Shown here: positions 53,920 through 64,000 of the stretch, piece by piece
Position numbering within the stretch: the first letter of the stretch is position 1
Layout of the letters: each line of letters opens with the position of its first letter
Assembly: GCF_005222835.1 (NCBI RefSeq)
Contig: NZ_STGA01000029.1
Span: 868,001 to 932,000, forward strand
Origin: Rhizobium sp. FKY42
GTDB taxonomy: Bacteria > Pseudomonadota > Alphaproteobacteria > Rhizobiales > Rhizobiaceae
DNA: 64,000 bases
Direction of reading: 5' to 3'
The notes under the pieces: model-generated
What the model was told of the DNA's origin: nothing
The model's input: only the letters and a program-made list of their open reading frames with translations
Database searches by the model: none
Translations under genes and position numbers: made by a program

Positions 53920-55980
53920 TCAGAATTCTTCCCAGTGTTCGCCGCTGGCGGCAACCGCCACGGCAGCGCTTGGCACCGAGAGAGCACGGGCGAGATTGCC
54001 CATGATCTTGCGGGCTGGCGAGGCCTTTGGTGAAGATGCCGTATCGGCAGCACGGGGCACACGAGAAACGCCCGGACGCGAAGTTGCTTCGGATGCGTAA
54101 CTCGAAGGCGCAGCGACCACCATGTCACCAATCTTGAAGTGTGACAGAAGCGAGAAGAGCGTTGCGGTTTCGCTCGAAAGCTTGTGTGTCGCGGCGGACG
54201 TCTCTTCCACCATGGCAGCGTTCTTCTGCGTAACCTGATCCATCTGGTTGATGGCGGTATTGATCTCGTGCAGACCAGTCGCCTGTTCCCGGGCAGCAAC
54301 CGCGATCGAATGAATATGATCGTTGATGCTGAGGACCTGCGTCTCGATTTCGTGGAGCGAAGCGCCCGTTTTCTGTACAAGCTTCACACCACCAGCAACC
54401 TCGTCGCCGGACTTCGTGATCAGCGTCTTGATGTCTTTGGCGGCGTTCGCAGACCGCTGGGCCAGTTCACGAACCTCCTGGGCAACGACGGCAAAGCCTT
54501 TACCTGCCTCACCGGCACGAGCCGCTTCGACGCCTGCGTTCAGAGCCAGCAGGTTCGTCTGGAAGGCGATCTCATCGATCACATTGATGATCTGAGAAAT
54601 TTCGTGGGAAGCCTGCTCGATGCGGCCCATCGCGGTGATGGCGTCACGAACAACATTTGCGGATTGAGCGGCGCTCTGCTTGGCTTCGGTCACCATTTCG
54701 CTGGCTTCCTGAGCTCGTGTCGTGGATGTCTTGACCACGGCTGTGATTTCATCGAGCGCGGCTGACGTTTGTTCAAGTGCAGCGGCCTGCTGCTCAGTTC
54801 GACGAGACAGGTCATCGGCTGCTATACGAAGCTCTTCCGAGTTGCTGTTGATCGAGCTCGTCGCGTTGCGGATCTCTTCCATGGTCTTGCGCAGACCCGT
54901 GATGGCTTCATTCACATTGAACTGCAGCTCTGCAAAGGCACCGCGAAATTCACCGCGCATCGTCTCCGTCAGATCGCCAACGGCGAGGCGCTTCAGGATT
55001 GCGCCAGTCTGGGTAAGTCCGGAATCAACCGATTCCAGCAGTTCATCGACATTGCGAGCGAAGCGATCGAGTGCCGGATCACCAAACTCCTTGTTGATAC
55101 GAGAAGAGAAATCACCACTTGCAGCCGCAGCCATAACGCTGGCCATGCGATTCTGCAGAGCATCACTCTTGGCACGATTCGCGGTTTCCTGGGCATTCAT
55201 ACGATTGACTTCGACGCCATTCGACTTGAACACCTCGACGGCAGCGGCCATATCGCCGATTTCATCCTGGCGTCCCATGGACGGAATCTCAGTGGAATAA
55301 TCTCCGTTTGCGAGGCGCTTCATCGCTTCAGTCAAGCCAATAATCGGGTTGCTCAGCGAACGGGTGCCGATAAACATCCCTACGGCAGCACCGGCAATCA
55401 CGCCGATGGCAGTAATCGCGGCAATCATACTGAACAATGTCCGACCGAACGATTCCGCGCTCTTTTGGACCTCGTCCAGTTCAGCGAGATCGGAGGCAAC
55501 CACTGCGTCGATTTCTGCTTGGAACGCCTTGCGGTTATTGCGGTTTGCTTCGTTGTTACCCTGCTTGTTGGCTGCGACAGGACCTTCCTCCTTCGCCAGC
55601 CGGACCGTTTCAGAACGGAACGCACGGAATTCCTTGGCGCGCGACACCATCGCCTCAAAAACAGCACGCTGATCCTTGGGAACCAGCGGCTGCCAGGAAG
55701 CCAGAACCTGATCAATCTGATCCAGGCTCTTCATGAGGCCCGGGCCAAATTTCTCGGCGTCTGCTGCGTCCTTGGCAGCGTAGATGCCACGCGCTTCCAT
55801 GACGACGGCCGTGACCGCACGGTTCAGAGTTTCGCCCTTGTAGGCCCGCGTGGCAGCATTATCAAATGCCGCGATGCGGTTGCTGTACTCAACAATTGCA
55901 AAGAGCGACAATCCGCCGACAACCAATGCAACCATACTCAGTATGCCAACAAGTAAATTGATTTTGCCTCGAATTCTCAT
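53920..55980 (-). CDS. Methyl-accepting chemotaxis protein
   Basis: The 686-residue receptor has a membrane helix at about 9-30, a periplasmic sensor that looks helical and another membrane helix near 195-220 ([21 protein letters not shown]). HAMP regions ([21 protein letters not shown] and [19 protein letters not shown]) lead into the signalling hairpin with [39 protein letters not shown]-type core (about 520-570). The last residues, EHWEEF, form an x-W-x-x-F pentapeptide like the CheR/CheB tether. ATG 55980 has AGGAAGGG upstream. No other chemotaxis gene lies nearby. Confidence 0.93.
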   Translation of the reverse strand: MRIRGKINLLVGILSMVALVVGGLSLFAIVEYSNRIAAFDNAATRAYKGETLNRAVTAVVMEARGIYAAKDAADAEKFGPGLMKSLDQIDQVLASWQPLVPKDQRAVFEAMVSRAKEFRAFRSETVRLAKEEGPVAANKQGNNEANRNNRKAFQAEIDAVVASDLAELDEVQKSAESFGRTLFSMIAAITAIGVIAGAAVGMFIGTRSLSNPIIGLTEAMKRLANGDYSTEIPSMGRQDEIGDMAAAVEVFKSNGVEVNRMNAQETANRAKSDALQNRMASVMAAAASGDFSSRINKEFGDPALDRFARNVDELLESVDSGLTQTGAILKRLAVGDLTETMRGEFRGAFAELQFNVNEAITGLRKTMEEIRNATSSINSNSEELRIAADDLSRRTEQQAAALEQTSAALDEITAVVKTSTTRAQEASEMVTEAKQSAAQSANVVRDAITAMGRIEQASHEISQIINVIDEIAFQTNLLALNAGVEAARAGEAGKGFAVVAQEVRELAQRSANAAKDIKTLITKSGDEVAGGVKLVQKTGASLHEIETQVLSINDHIHSIAVAAREQATGLHEINTAINQMDQVTQKNAAMVEETSAATHKLSSETATLFSLLSHFKIGDMVVAAPSSYASEATSRPGVSRVPRAADTASSPKASPARKIMGNLARALSVPSAAVAVAASGEHWEEF

Positions 55981-56330
55981 TGCACCCTTCCTGTCTTCCG
56001 TGTCGCCGGCTACTGAGCCCCCGCTCCCGGACAGCTTCGATTGCCCGAAATTTTGCCATCGAGTAATTAAGGAAGCCTGAACATAAATCAGAGCTTGTGT
56101 CGTAAACGACCTACCCGCATAGGTGACCGGAACAAAATCGGAGTCAGAGTTACCGTGATGTGAAGGCGGCAATGATTGACTTTGCGCGGCTGATGCCCTT
56201 ATAAGCCGCGCACGTCCGGCATCTCAGGCTGAAGCGCATCAGCGCACCTGTGGCTGAAACGTTTTCAAACAACGCTCTTGCTCCTCTCGGAGCAACTTCA
56301 AGAAGGGCCGCACACCGCGGTGTTAAAAAA
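55981..56330 (+). promoter_or_regulatory. mcp-rpmH intergenic region with rpmH promoter
   Basis: The 350-bp gap has no gene. TTGACT (56176-56181) and TTATAA (56199-56204), 17 bp apart, form a near-consensus promoter for rpmH-rnpA-yidC, giving a leader of about 120 bases. The half nearer the chemoreceptor holds nothing that I can name. Confidence 0.7.
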
Positions 56331-56465
56331 ATGAAGCGTACCTACCAACCATCCAAGCTTGTTCGCAAGCGTCGTCACGGCTTCCGCGCCCGCATGGCTA
56401 CGCCTGGCGGTCGCAAGGTTCTTGCTGCCCGTCGCGCACGTGGCCGCAAGCGTCTGTCGGCCTAA
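56331..56465 (+). CDS. rpmH: 50S ribosomal protein L34
   Basis: The 44-residue basic protein is a complete L34: [20 protein letters not shown], then [20 protein letters not shown] and RLSA. The frame is open upstream to GTG 56250, but the family always begins at MKRT. rnpA follows after 28 bp, the classical order rpmH-rnpA-yidC. Confidence 0.98.
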   Translation: MKRTYQPSKLVRKRRHGFRARMATPGGRKVLAARRARGRKRLSA

Positions 56466-56493
56466 GTGTCGACAGCCCGAGATTGACCGGGCA

Positions 56494-56886
56494 ATGAAGT
56501 CGAAAGACATTATGCAGCGAACTGTCGGGCGGCTGAAAAGTCGGCCGCAGTTTCTTGCCGTGAGGGACGGTGAGAAGCGGCGTGGACCCCTCTTCCTTCT
56601 GGAGGTTCTCGATCGCAAGGATCCCGCAAGCGAGCCCCGCGTCGGCTTCACGGTTACGAAGAAGCAGGGCAATGCTGTAGAGCGAAACCGGATGAAGCGA
56701 CGGCTGCGCGAAGCAGTTCGTCAAAGCGCCCAGTTTGCAATGAAAGACGGTCACGACTACGTCATTGTCGCGCGGCGCGAGTTACTAAGTGCGCCTTTCG
56801 CAGACGTGACGAAAGCGCTTTCCGAGCGGATCGGAAGCAGACCGAAACACAAGCGGTCCGAGGAGACCCGTTCCAGGAAAGCATGA
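56494..56886 (+). CDS. rnpA: Ribonuclease P protein component
   Basis: The 130-residue basic protein carries the RNase P signature [20 protein letters not shown] and RRLREAVR. With the RNA subunit it cuts the 5' leader from tRNA precursors. The start is ATG 56494 (MKSKDIMQR) or ATG 56512 ([11 protein letters not shown]); the shorter form is closer to the usual family length. The stop overlaps the yidC start. Confidence 0.95.
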   Translation: MKSKDIMQRTVGRLKSRPQFLAVRDGEKRRGPLFLLEVLDRKDPASEPRVGFTVTKKQGNAVERNRMKRRLREAVRQSAQFAMKDGHDYVIVARRELLSAPFADVTKALSERIGSRPKHKRSEETRSRKA

Positions 56887-58688
56887 TGGAAAAGAATCGC
56901 AATTACTTCATCGCGATCGCCCTTTCAGTGGTGATTGTTCTTGCCTGGCAATTCCTCTATATGAATCCGAGGTTGGAAGCCCAGCGTCGCGCCGAGGAAG
57001 CCCGGCTCGCGAGCCAGGGGCAAAGCCAGATCATCCAGCCGGAGAGCCTTGGCGCTCAATCCGGCGTACAGCCGAACGGCACCCTGCCTGCCAGCGCACA
57101 GGCTCAGGGCCAGGTTACGCGCGAAGAATCGCTTGCGAAATCCGCACGCGTCGTGATCGACACGCCTGCCCTCTCCGGCTCCATCAACCTCACGGGCGCC
57201 CGCTTTGACGATCTGAGCCTTCGCGAATATCATGAGACGGTCGATCCGAAGAGCCCGACCATCGTGCTCTTCTCTCCGGCCGACACGAAGGACGGATACT
57301 TCACCGAACTCGGTTACATTGGTAGTCAGGAGACCGGAACGGTGCCGGGTCCATCAACGGTATGGACGGCACCTGCAGGTGCCAAGCTGACCGTCCAGAC
57401 ACCGGTAACACTGACGTTCACCAATGATAAAGGCTTGCTGTTCAACCGCACGGTCGCTATCGACGAACATTACATGCTGACGGTGACCGACAAGATCGAG
57501 AACCCGACCGGCGCAGCCGTCAATCTTTCGTCCTATGGACGCGTCACACGCTACAACAAGCCGAACCATCCCTCCGTTTATGTGATTCATGAAGGCTTTC
57601 TCGGCGTCATCGGCTCCGAGGCAGGTCTCTCAGAGCACAGCTATAGCAATGTCGAAAAGGAAGCGACCGTCAACGCAAAGGCGACCGGCGGCTGGCTTGG
57701 CATAACCGACAAGTATTGGGCTGCAACACTCATTCCGCCGCAGACGCTCGCCTATGAATCCCAGTTCCGCTATCTCGCGGACGGCCAGACGCGCTATCAG
57801 GCGGACTTCAAGTCAGACAGCTTCACCGTACAGCCGGGTCAGCCGACCGAGATCAAGAATCTTGTCTTTGCAGGCGCCAAGGAAGTACCGCTCGTCGACG
57901 GCTATGAAGCAAGCCACTCAATTCCAAAGTTCGATCTGCTCATCGACTGGGGCTGGTTCTATTTCATCACCAAGCCGATGTTCAAGCTGATGGACTTCTT
58001 CTTCCGCTTCTTCGGCAACTTCGGCGTCGCTATCCTGTGCACCACCATCGTGGTCAAGGGATTGTTCTTCCCGCTCGCAAGCAAGCAATACGCCTCCATG
58101 GCTGCGATGAAGCGCGTTCAGCCAAAGATGGAGGAATTGAAGGCAAAGCATGGCGATGACCGCATGGCCATGCAACAGGCGATGATGCAGCTCTACAAGG
58201 AAGAGAAGATAAACCCGATTGCAGGCTGCTGGCCGGTCCTGCTTCAGATCCCGGTGTTCTTCGCTCTCTACAAGGTCATCTACGTCACGATCGAAATGCG
58301 CCACGCGCCGTTCTTCGGCTGGATCCAGGATCTGTCTGCGCCCGATCCGACATCGCTGTTCAACCTTTTCGGCCTTCTGCCCTACGACGTGCCGCATGCA
58401 TTGATGATCGGCATCTGGCCCATCATCATGGGTGTCACGATGTTCCTGCAGATGCGCATGAACCCGACACCGCCGGATCCGACGCAGGCCATGATCTTTA
58501 CGTGGATGCCGCTGGTCTTCACCTTCATGCTGGCGTCGTTCCCTGCTGGTCTGGTCATCTACTGGGCGTGGAACAACACCTTGTCGATTATGCAGCAGGC
58601 GCTGATCATGAAGCGTCACGGTGCAAAGATTGAGTTGTTCGGCAATCTGAAGAGTATATTCCAGCGAAAACCGGCGCAAACCAAGTAA
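56883..58688 (+). CDS. yidC: Membrane protein insertase YidC
   Basis: The 601-residue protein has an N-terminal membrane helix ([21 protein letters not shown]), a large periplasmic domain (about 60-350) and the conserved five-helix insertase core from about 360. The core includes [43 protein letters not shown] and [15 protein letters not shown]. It inserts and folds inner-membrane proteins, alone or with SecYEG. It starts at ATG 56883 or 56886, overlapping rnpA, and is followed by a terminator. Confidence 0.97.
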   Translation: MMEKNRNYFIAIALSVVIVLAWQFLYMNPRLEAQRRAEEARLASQGQSQIIQPESLGAQSGVQPNGTLPASAQAQGQVTREESLAKSARVVIDTPALSGSINLTGARFDDLSLREYHETVDPKSPTIVLFSPADTKDGYFTELGYIGSQETGTVPGPSTVWTAPAGAKLTVQTPVTLTFTNDKGLLFNRTVAIDEHYMLTVTDKIENPTGAAVNLSSYGRVTRYNKPNHPSVYVIHEGFLGVIGSEAGLSEHSYSNVEKEATVNAKATGGWLGITDKYWAATLIPPQTLAYESQFRYLADGQTRYQADFKSDSFTVQPGQPTEIKNLVFAGAKEVPLVDGYEASHSIPKFDLLIDWGWFYFITKPMFKLMDFFFRFFGNFGVAILCTTIVVKGLFFPLASKQYASMAAMKRVQPKMEELKAKHGDDRMAMQQAMMQLYKEEKINPIAGCWPVLLQIPVFFALYKVIYVTIEMRHAPFFGWIQDLSAPDPTSLFNLFGLLPYDVPHALMIGIWPIIMGVTMFLQMRMNPTPPDPTQAMIFTWMPLVFTFMLASFPAGLVIYWAWNNTLSIMQQALIMKRHGAKIELFGNLKSIFQRKPAQTK

Positions 58689-58697
58689 ATACAAGAT

Positions 58698-58729
58698 GGC
58701 CCCGGCTTACTCAAAGGCCGGGGCCTTTT
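58698..58729 (+). terminator. Rho-independent terminator of the rpmH-rnpA-yidC operon
   Basis: GGCCCCGGC (58698-58706) pairs with GCCGGGGCC (58717-58725) with a 10-nt loop and TTTT after it, 10 bp after the yidC stop. Confidence 0.88.
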
Positions 58730-58843
58730 GCTTCACGGTTGCAGGAAAGTCTGGCGCGGGATTTCAGCAAGACAGGTGCGCTCGCCGCTTGACTCGGGCA
58801 TCGAAACCCTGAATGCACGGGACCTGAAACAAAGGCACTGTTC

Positions 58844-59500
58844 ATGACAAGCGACACCAAAAGCACGAAGCCGATCTTTGGGCACCCCTGGATTTTCATT
58901 CGCGGGGTTCCCGCCATGAAGTTCCTGCCACCGGAAGGACCGCTCGAGGTTGCTTTTGCAGGGCGTTCGAATGTTGGCAAGTCTTCGCTGATCAATGCAC
59001 TTGTCGGGCAGAAGGGTCTTGCGCGAACATCCAATACGCCCGGCCGCACCCAGGAACTCAACTACTTTGTCCCGGACGGCTATTCCGGTGAAGGCGACGA
59101 TCTGCCGCCCATGGCGCTGGTGGACATGCCCGGTTACGGCTATGCACAAGCCCCCAAGGAACAGGTGGATGCCTGGACGAAGCTGGTTTTCGATTACCTT
59201 CGCGGCCGCGCGACCCTGAAGCGCGTTTATGTGCTGATCGACAGCCGCCATGGGCTGAAGAAGAACGATGATGAGGTTCTGTCGCTGCTCGACAAGGCCG
59301 CCGTCTCGTACCAGATCGTTCTGACAAAGACCGACAAGATCAAGGCACCTGCCGTACCGAAACTGGTTGACGAAACGCTGGAGAAGATCCGCAAGCGCCC
59401 CGCCGCCTATCCAGAGGTTCTGGCGACTTCATCGGAGAAGTCTGAAGGTCTCGATGCCTTGCGCGCGGAAATCCTGAAGACGATCGGGCGTCCGGCCTGA
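58844..59500 (+). CDS. engB: Ribosome biogenesis GTPase EngB (YsxC/YihA)
   Basis: The 218-residue GTPase has all G motifs: G1 GRSNVGKSS (40-48), G2/G3 region [15 protein letters not shown] and DMPGYGYA, G4 TKTDK and G5 ATSSEK. EngB is needed for assembly of the 50S ribosomal subunit. It follows yidC in the common alphaproteobacterial order yidC-engB-argB; here an ECF/fasciclin group on the other strand is inserted before argB. Confidence 0.95.
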   Translation: MTSDTKSTKPIFGHPWIFIRGVPAMKFLPPEGPLEVAFAGRSNVGKSSLINALVGQKGLARTSNTPGRTQELNYFVPDGYSGEGDDLPPMALVDMPGYGYAQAPKEQVDAWTKLVFDYLRGRATLKRVYVLIDSRHGLKKNDDEVLSLLDKAAVSYQIVLTKTDKIKAPAVPKLVDETLEKIRKRPAAYPEVLATSSEKSEGLDALRAEILKTIGRPA

Positions 59501-59536
59501 CGTATCGGTGAGCCAGGCCGGACCTTGATCTGGCTA

Positions 59537-60090
59537 TTACATGGTCTTCGGCAGCATAACGCGGTCGATCACATGGATCATGCCGTTCGACTGCTTCACA
59601 TCGGCAATCGTGACACGAGCAGCGCTTCCGTTTTCATCCGTCAGCGTAATACGGCCCTTGTTCATCTTTGCTTTCAGGATACAACCGTCTTGACGTCGTG
59701 CGTACCGCCATCATCCTTGATCATCTTTGCGATCATGCCGGACATGGCATCAGCCGCGACAACATGACATGTCAGCACCTTCTGCAACTGCGCCTTGTTT
59801 TCCGGCTTCAGGAGATTATCGACCGCACCCTTCGGCAGCTTTTTGAATGCGGCATTCGTCGGCGCGAACACGGTGAAGGGGCCCTTGCCGGACAATGTAT
59901 CGACAAGACCGGCAGCCTTCACAGCAGCAACCAGCGTCGTGTGATCCCTGGAGTTGACGGCATTCTCGACGATGGTCTTTGTTTCATACATCGGCGCGCC
60001 GCCGACCTTCGGATTCGCAGCGAAGACGCGAGCGGTGGAACCCGCTACCAGAGCGACAGCTGCCAATGTGTGCATCGCGAATTTGAACAT
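59537..60090 (-). pseudogene. Fasciclin-domain protein, frameshifted near its C-terminus
   Basis: The frame from ATG 60090 codes a signal peptide (MHTLAAVALVAGSTARVFA) and most of a FAS1 domain: TLVAAVKAAGLVDTLSGKGP, FTVFAPTNAAFKKLPKG and LTCHVVAADAM. It then stops at 59674. The missing end is present in another frame, from TGT at 59683 to TAA at 59537: CILKAKMNKGRITLTDENG, then the typical NGMIHVIDRVMLPK. Only two bases stand between the two parts (59684-59685), so one base (or four) has been lost. This may be a true mutation or a sequencing error. The gene is read in the same direction as the ECF sigma and anti-sigma genes, its probable regulators. Confidence 0.85.
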
Positions 60091-60223
60091 GGATATTTCC
60101 TCTTCCTTCGTTCAAACAGCGACGGGACTCTTGCCCGTTGGATGGCCCGAAATAGTCGGGTCATTTGAAAGGACGAGAGTTGGGGAGAGGAAGTTTCAGC
60201 TAATCTAAAATAAATTTCACCAC

Positions 60224-60952
60224 TCAGCGAGCAGCCATCTGTCCAGACATCAGCACGGGACCGGTGGGACCGGTGGACGGCGAGCCGCCTTTTGGTTCAA
60301 GACTGACGGCCAGCGTGACACCGTTCGCAATGCGTCGGCGCATAGCATCCGGAATGATGACATCCCCAGTCCCGATGTCCGGCATCAGGCCAAGTGAAAC
60401 AGGCGGGGCGTTTCCGTCAATCATCCAGAGCTGTAACGACTTTGGCTCCGCCTGCGAATTGGCAATGGGCGTCATCACAAGTCTTCCACTGCGCGGCTCG
60501 AAACTTGCGAGCAGGCTCATATTAGTCGCATCCTGCCCTTTCAATTGCGCCTGCAGCTGTCCACCAGTCTTCAGGGAAGACGGAGGCTGAAGACCAAAGA
60601 TGGCGACACCAATCAGCATAAGGAACAAGGTAAGGGCCAAAGTTCGCCAAACCGTAGCCGAAGACCACAGGCGTCCAAATCCCGAAAGCTGCGTCTGTTG
60701 CGAGTTCCTCGTCAACAGACGCTGTTGCACTTGCGGAAATACAGATTCCGGTGGCAGTTGCGGAGTGTATTCATCATCCATGGATGACAGATTTTCCTGC
60801 CAACGCGCGACCATAGCCGCAAAGGCACGGTCGCGCCGGATCCGTTGTTCGACCTGCTGACGCTTTTCGGCGGGCAGGACGCCCAGAACATACTCGCCCG
60901 CAAGAACTTCGTCTCTTGCGCGATCCCCTTCGCTCTGGTCCGGCCTAGTCAT
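60224..60952 (-). CDS. Anti-sigma factor (RskA/anti-sigma-K type)
   Basis: The 242-residue protein has a cytosolic anti-sigma N-terminus (LAGEYVLGVLPAEKRQQVEQ, then FAAMVARWQENLSSM). One membrane helix (VWRTLALTLFLMLIGVAIFG, about 108-128) leads to a periplasmic domain with LQLWMIDGNAPPVSLGLMPD and the C-terminal LAVSLEPKGGSPSTGPTGPV, all typical of anti-sigma-K factors. It holds the neighbouring ECF sigma factor inactive until a signal arrives. ATG 60952 overlaps the sigma stop as ATGA; the frame is open to 60997 inside the sigma gene. Confidence 0.92.
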   Translation of the reverse strand: MTRPDQSEGDRARDEVLAGEYVLGVLPAEKRQQVEQRIRRDRAFAAMVARWQENLSSMDDEYTPQLPPESVFPQVQQRLLTRNSQQTQLSGFGRLWSSATVWRTLALTLFLMLIGVAIFGLQPPSSLKTGGQLQAQLKGQDATNMSLLASFEPRSGRLVMTPIANSQAEPKSLQLWMIDGNAPPVSLGLMPDIGTGDVIIPDAMRRRIANGVTLAVSLEPKGGSPSTGPTGPVLMSGQMAAR

Positions 60953-61491
60953 CGGTCCATGCACACTCTCAGTTTCAAAAGACTGCGCCTCAGCCACGTC
61001 CGCATCGTATTCAATGGCACATCGTACCGTTCCGCCAGTTCCTGATAACCCATGCCATCGACATATGCTGCACGAACCGCCTGCGCCCGGTCAGGATCCA
61101 ACTCTTCCATGCACCTGTCAATGCGCCTTCCTTCGCCATTGATCACAGTTTGTGCCTCCGGATCGGGAACTTCATCGACAAGGCGGTCCGTTTCATCGTC
61201 CAGATTTTCCGTCTCTTGCTTCCGGCCTCGCAGCACATCCAGCGAATGGTTACGTGCAATCGCGCAGAGCCAGGGCATCGCGCTGGTCTGCCCTCCGACA
61301 AAACGATCGGCCCGATACCAGATCTTGACGAAGATTTCCTGCAGCGCAACTTCCGCATCCGTCCGCACTTTGAGGAGACGAAGGCAAATGCCGAAAAGTT
61401 TCGGGGATGCGGCAAGATAAAGGGCGCGGAAAGCTGCACGATCCTGCAAGGCCACCCGGGCCAGCAGATCCGGGAGATCGGTTTCAGCCAT
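60949..61491 (-). CDS. ECF RNA polymerase sigma factor (SigK-like)
   Basis: The sigma factor has 180 residues. Region 2 reads [40 protein letters not shown] and [20 protein letters not shown]. Region 4 reads [20 protein letters not shown] and [16 protein letters not shown]. It is coexpressed with the anti-sigma factor by a 4-bp overlap; the fasciclin gene follows, so that gene is a probable target. ATG 61491 was chosen for length and GGAAG upstream; 61500, 61542 and 61578 are alternatives. Confidence 0.92.
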   Translation of the reverse strand: MAETDLPDLLARVALQDRAAFRALYLAASPKLFGICLRLLKVRTDAEVALQEIFVKIWYRADRFVGGQTSAMPWLCAIARNHSLDVLRGRKQETENLDDETDRLVDEVPDPEAQTVINGEGRRIDRCMEELDPDRAQAVRAAYVDGMGYQELAERYDVPLNTMRTWLRRSLLKLRVCMDR

Positions 61492-61616
61492 TGCACTCAT
61501 CTTCCACGGCACATTTGGCGATACTACGTCGCTTACGCTCATTTGTTTCAAACGGATTATTTCCTCCGCCAAAAACATGGGTTAAAAGGCCGCACCAAGG
61601 TTCCAGAGGTGTTTTC

Positions 61617-62504
61617 ATGTCCCCTTCCGAAAGCGAGATGCAGGCCCAGTTGCTGGCGCAGGCCCTGCCCTTCATGCAGCGTTACGAAAACAAGACGATT
61701 GTCGTGAAATATGGCGGCCATGCAATGGGTGATACGGCACTCGGTCGCGCTTTCGCCGAAGACATTGCACTTCTCAAGCAGGCGGGCGTCAACCCGATCG
61801 TCGTGCATGGTGGCGGTCCGCAGATCGGCGCAATGCTTTCCAAGATGGGAATCGAATCCAAGTTCGAAGGCGGATTGCGGGTGACAGACCAGAAGACGGT
61901 CGAGATCGTTGAAATGGTGCTGGCTGGTTCCATCAACAAGGAGATCGTCGCGCTCATCAACCAGACGGGCGAATGGGCAATCGGGCTTTGCGGCAAGGAC
62001 GGCAACATGGTGTTTGCTGAAAAGGCCAAGAAGACCGTGATCGATCCGGAATCCAATATCGAGCGCGTTCTGGACCTCGGCTTCGTCGGCGAAGTGGTGG
62101 AAGTGGATCGTACGCTGCTCGACCTTCTGGCGAAGTCGGAAATGATCCCTGTCATCGCACCTGTTGCTCCGGGCCGTGATGGCGCTACCTACAACATCAA
62201 CGCCGATACGTTTGCCGGGGCGATTGCTGGCGCACTCCGCGCCGACCGTCTGCTGTTTTTGACCGATGTACCAGGCGTGCTCGACAAAGATAAGAACCTG
62301 ATCAAGGAGCTTTCTGTTGCGCAGGCGCAGGCGCTGATCAAGGACGGTACAATTTCCGGCGGCATGATTCCGAAAGTCGAGACCTGCATCGACGCCATCA
62401 AGGCAGGCGTTCAGGGCGTCGTCATCCTCAACGGCAAGACGTCGCATTCGGTTCTTCTGGAAATCTACACCGAAGGTGGCGCAGGAACGCTCATCGTTCC
62501 TTGA
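61617..62504 (+). CDS. argB: Acetylglutamate kinase
   Basis: The 295-residue enzyme has [44 protein letters not shown] and [15 protein letters not shown], the full ArgB pattern. It phosphorylates N-acetylglutamate, usually the feedback-controlled step of arginine synthesis; argD and argF lie 50 kb away in this window. The start at 61617 has AGAGGT upstream; the frame is open to 61407 but those residues are not family-like. It is 6 bp from the convergent EamA gene. Confidence 0.96.
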   Translation: MSPSESEMQAQLLAQALPFMQRYENKTIVVKYGGHAMGDTALGRAFAEDIALLKQAGVNPIVVHGGGPQIGAMLSKMGIESKFEGGLRVTDQKTVEIVEMVLAGSINKEIVALINQTGEWAIGLCGKDGNMVFAEKAKKTVIDPESNIERVLDLGFVGEVVEVDRTLLDLLAKSEMIPVIAPVAPGRDGATYNINADTFAGAIAGALRADRLLFLTDVPGVLDKDKNLIKELSVAQAQALIKDGTISGGMIPKVETCIDAIKAGVQGVVILNGKTSHSVLLEIYTEGGAGTLIVP

Positions 62505-62510
62505 TATCGC

Positions 62511-63413
62511 TCAAACGAAAATGAGACCGAGGATGCCTGTCAGAATGAGCAGGCATCCCAAGACTTCCAGCCGGTTGATACGCTCCTTGAACAGGAAGAC
62601 CGAGGCTGCGAATGTAAAAACGAGTTCGATCTGGCCTAGCGCCCTGACATAGGCCACCTGCTGCAGCGTCATGGCCGTAAACCATCCCGCAGACCCCAGG
62701 ACGCCTGCCAGCCCAACCAGCGCTGACGATCGCCAGGACCGGATGACCTTGCCGATTTCGGCACGGTCGGTAAACACCATCCAGACCAGCATATAGAGCG
62801 TCTGGAACCCGGTGACGAAGGCCAGCGTGAAGGCTGCCTGCACTACGGCATTGGGTCCGTCCAGGGACAGAGACGCGCTCCGATAGGCGACGGCCGAGAT
62901 TCCGAAGACACCGCCCGACGCAATGCCGATGAGGGCTGTGCGGCTGAAAAGCGCGGCCAATAGACTGCGCGCGTTGAGTGGCGTGCGGGCAACCGAGATC
63001 AGCATGACACCGATAACGCCGATGATGATGGCAACGACGGTTCCCGGCTGGAGCCTTTCGCCGAGAAGGACCAGACCGAACAGCGCGGCCTGCACGGGCT
63101 CTGTTTTCGAGTAGGCAGTTCCAACCGCGAAGTTTCGCAAGGAAAACAGATAGACCAGCATGATCGTCGCGTAGATCTGCGCCAGTCCACCGAAAATTGC
63201 CCAGCCAACGAAGGGCCAGTTCATCTGCGGCAGGTGATAGCCTCCAACAAAATGGAGGGCCGCGACGTAAAGAACGGCAACCGGAAAACCGTAGCCGAAG
63301 CGCACGAAACTGGCGCCCCGGGTGCCGAGGCTAGAACGCAGATGACGCTGCAGGGCAGAGCGCAGATTCTGCAGAAATGCAGCCGCAATCGTGATGGGGA
63401 TCCAGAGTTCCAT
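62511..63413 (-). CDS. EamA/DMT-family membrane transporter
   Basis: The 300-residue protein has about ten hydrophobic helices in two similar halves, as in EamA drug/metabolite exporters: TYAYSKTEPVQAALFGLVLLG-like AYSKTEPVQAALF in the first half and ALGQIELVFTFAASVFLFKE in the second, each followed by a short RL-x-x-G loop. It probably exports a small molecule; the substrate is unknown. ATG 63413 is two codons inside a GTG start at 63419. Confidence 0.87.
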   Translation of the reverse strand: MELWIPITIAAAFLQNLRSALQRHLRSSLGTRGASFVRFGYGFPVAVLYVAALHFVGGYHLPQMNWPFVGWAIFGGLAQIYATIMLVYLFSLRNFAVGTAYSKTEPVQAALFGLVLLGERLQPGTVVAIIIGVIGVMLISVARTPLNARSLLAALFSRTALIGIASGGVFGISAVAYRSASLSLDGPNAVVQAAFTLAFVTGFQTLYMLVWMVFTDRAEIGKVIRSWRSSALVGLAGVLGSAGWFTAMTLQQVAYVRALGQIELVFTFAASVFLFKERINRLEVLGCLLILTGILGLIFV

Positions 63414-63512
63414 GATCACGCGCTAACACGCGTTCGTGCACCCGCCAAGTCCTCATGCAACAGCAAGCGTTCGCCTCTTTCAATTCTCCTCGGCTCAAGG
63501 CATAAAGCGCGC

Positions 63513-64000
63513 ATGGCCAAGATGACGAACACACCTGACCCCGCCGATTTCTCGCATGTCCGCGACTGGGTCTTCGACCTCGACAACACGCTCTATCCGC
63601 ATCACCTCAATCTGTTTGAACAGATCGATCGCAATATGACCGAGTTCGTCGCGACCCTTCTGCAGCTAGAGCCGGACGAAGCACGCAAGCTTCAGAAGCA
63701 GTATTACCACGAGCATGGCACCACGCTGCGCGGCTTGATGATCCATCATAAGATCGATCCAAATGCCTTTCTGGAAAAGGCCCACGCCATCGATTACTCG
63801 GCGCTTCTGCCGCATCCGGAACTTGGCGAGGCAATCAAGGCACTCTCAGGCCGTAAGTTCATCTTCACCAATGGCACCGTATCGCATGCGGAGGCCGCGG
63901 CCCGGGCGCTCGGGATCCTTGATCATTTCGACGATATTTTCGACATTGTCGCTGCCGATTACGTTCCAAAACCTGCTGGCGAAACCTATGACAAGTTTAC
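63513..64000 (+). CDS. HAD-family pyrimidine 5'-nucleotidase, N-terminal part
   Basis: The frame from ATG 63513 is open to the right edge (162 codons seen). It has HAD motif I, WVFDLDNTLYPHHLNLFEQI, and motif II, FIFTNGTVSHAE, after a helical cap (MIHHKIDPNAFLEKAH). KPAGETYDKF near the edge should begin motif III. This is the SDT1-like/pyrimidine 5'-nucleotidase branch, which removes phosphate from UMP or CMP. The gene is cut by the window, so its end is not seen. Confidence 0.87.
   Translation, partial: MAKMTNTPDPADFSHVRDWVFDLDNTLYPHHLNLFEQIDRNMTEFVATLLQLEPDEARKLQKQYYHEHGTTLRGLMIHHKIDPNAFLEKAHAIDYSALLPHPELGEAIKALSGRKFIFTNGTVSHAEAAARALGILDHFDDIFDIVAADYVPKPAGETYDKF

Noticed and set aside
54769-55956. 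Open frame of 395 codons on the plus strand across the chemoreceptor
   Set aside because: It is antisense to a conserved receptor with all signalling motifs; the shadow has no recognisable domain.
1-64000. CRISPR arrays, insertion sequences or prophage
   Set aside because: No regularly spaced repeats, transposase or phage structural genes were found by reading; short repeats are limited to the FNR boxes and the curlin upstream motif.

Overview
This window looks like a stretch of core chromosome from an alphaproteobacterium of the Rhizobiaceae (Agrobacterium/Rhizobium/Allorhizobium group). The reasons are GcrA with clustered GANTC sites, a SAM-II riboswitch in front of metZ, the long alphaproteobacterial forms of PstC and PstA, a double-length Dcd-family protein, an ortholog of the Sinorhizobium CyaC haem-anchored cyclase, FnrN, and CsgH-type curli genes. 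No phage, transposase, integrase or CRISPR was seen. The species assignment is inference; no search was run.

Layout. 1-4.3 kb: end of a LuxR-type regulator, a LexA-like (S24) repressor, a solute-binding protein, a membrane glycosyltransferase and tRNA-Gly. 4.4-11.9 kb: Dcd-family deaminase, riboswitch-controlled metZ, apaG, the argD-argF-hslO run and gcrA. 12-20.8 kb: a complete phosphate regulon read leftward (phoR, pstS, pstC, pstA, pstB, phoU, phoB) with a three-unit Pho box before pstS, then ppk2 read rightward. 20.8-22.3 kb: an unknown membrane protein and tRNA-Thr.

22.5-31.5 kb is the most unusual part. A metallo-beta-lactamase-fold hydrolase, a haem/[2Fe-2S]/adenylate cyclase fusion (CyaC-like), a cyclase-fold DUF3095 protein, a second cyclase with altered purine-specificity positions, a giant ABC exporter-like protein that has lost its ATPase motifs, and a stand-alone cyclic-nucleotide-binding protein all lie on one strand. 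I propose that this is a cyclic-nucleotide signalling module built around a pseudo-ABC membrane protein.

31.5-46.5 kb: PRC-barrel protein, fadD with a LiuR-like operator, a lipoprotein hydrolase, pgi and frk, pyrE and pyrC around a diguanylate cyclase, a Sel1 protein, a proline-racemase-family enzyme of the Ser/Cys type, cysQ, and divergent hemN/fnrN sharing a perfect FNR box. 46.5-50.4 kb: rutABCDF for uracil degradation, preceded by a second FNR box, a RutR-like site and a near-perfect sigma-54 promoter. 50.4-52.2 kb: curlin, csgH and a second curlin gene, without the secretion genes, then tRNA-Arg. 52.3-56 kb: a histidine kinase and a chemoreceptor. 56.2-59.5 kb: rpmH-rnpA-yidC and engB. 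59.5-61.6 kb: ECF sigma factor, anti-sigma factor and a frameshifted fasciclin gene. 61.6-64 kb: argB, an EamA exporter and the start of a HAD nucleotidase.
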